A DNA stretch of 6,527 nt from Balneolaceae bacterium. GTDB taxonomy: Bacteria > Bacteroidota > Rhodothermia > Balneolales > Balneolaceae. Both the position numbers and the translations under genes were made by a program. The notes beneath the pieces were generated by a model, which made no database searches, had not been told where the DNA came from, and saw only the letters and a program-made list of their open reading frames with translations. Of the stretch, positions 6,499-6,527 are shown piece after piece; positions within the stretch are counted from its first letter, which is position 1, and every line of letters starts with the position of its first letter. The DNA lies in contig SKZL01000101.1 in NCBI GenBank assembly GCA_007127395.1, positions 1-6,527 of the forward strand. The letters are read 5' to 3'.

Positions 6499-6527
6499 TG
6501 CTCCAGCGTTTCAGCAATCTTTAAAAT
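6477..6527 (-). CDS. Possible 3' end of a further upstream gene, cut by the window edge
   Basis: One minus-strand frame is open from the window edge to a TAA at 6477-6479 and reads ILKIAETLEQCLQFSI, a plausible amphipathic helical tail. If real, it would overlap the DUF1499 start by 22 bp, and the alternative ATG at 6474 would begin two bases after its stop. About 16 codons open by chance is quite likely, so support is weak. Confidence 0.25.
   Translation of the reverse strand: MLKIAETLEQCLQFSI

Overview
The window looks like a chromosomal segment of a Gram-negative bacterium of the Bacteroidota/Rhodothermota-Balneolota type. This is inferred from four things: a TonB-receptor-like outer-membrane barrel, an ftsX not preceded by ftsE, mostly weak or absent Shine-Dalgarno sequences, and moderate GC with AT-rich spacers. 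No rRNA marker is present, so the assignment is tentative. I saw no mobile element, CRISPR array, tRNA or rRNA. The content is largely core housekeeping plus two poorly characterised envelope genes.

Layout. At the left edge, on the minus strand, is the 5' two-thirds or more of a phosphatidylglycerophosphate synthase gene (pgsA, truncated by the window). A spacer of about 230 bp separates it from a divergent plus-strand cluster. That cluster is cinA, then a 688-residue outer-membrane beta-barrel protein whose reading frame overlaps the cinA stop, then ftsX 15 bp further on. ftsX meets a minus-strand Fur-family regulator tail to tail, with their 3' ends overlapping by 10 bp. Upstream of fur is an AT-rich spacer of about 245 bp with a near-perfect 16-bp palindrome that may be an autoregulatory operator. 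At the right edge are two minus-strand genes in tandem: a DUF1499 protein and a small four-helix membrane protein. A possible tail of a further upstream gene runs off the window.

How the genes fit together. Several products act at the envelope: PgsA (anionic phospholipid synthesis), the barrel protein (outer membrane), FtsX (septal peptidoglycan hydrolysis control), and probably the DUF1499/four-helix pair. CinA serves NAD-metabolite salvage. Fur would sense metal and may control itself. The tight packing of cinA, the barrel gene and ftsX suggests one transcript, but nothing in the sequence shows a shared pathway.

The least explained elements are the barrel protein, including its start codon, and the DUF1499/four-helix pair. 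I found no clear evidence of a wholly new system.
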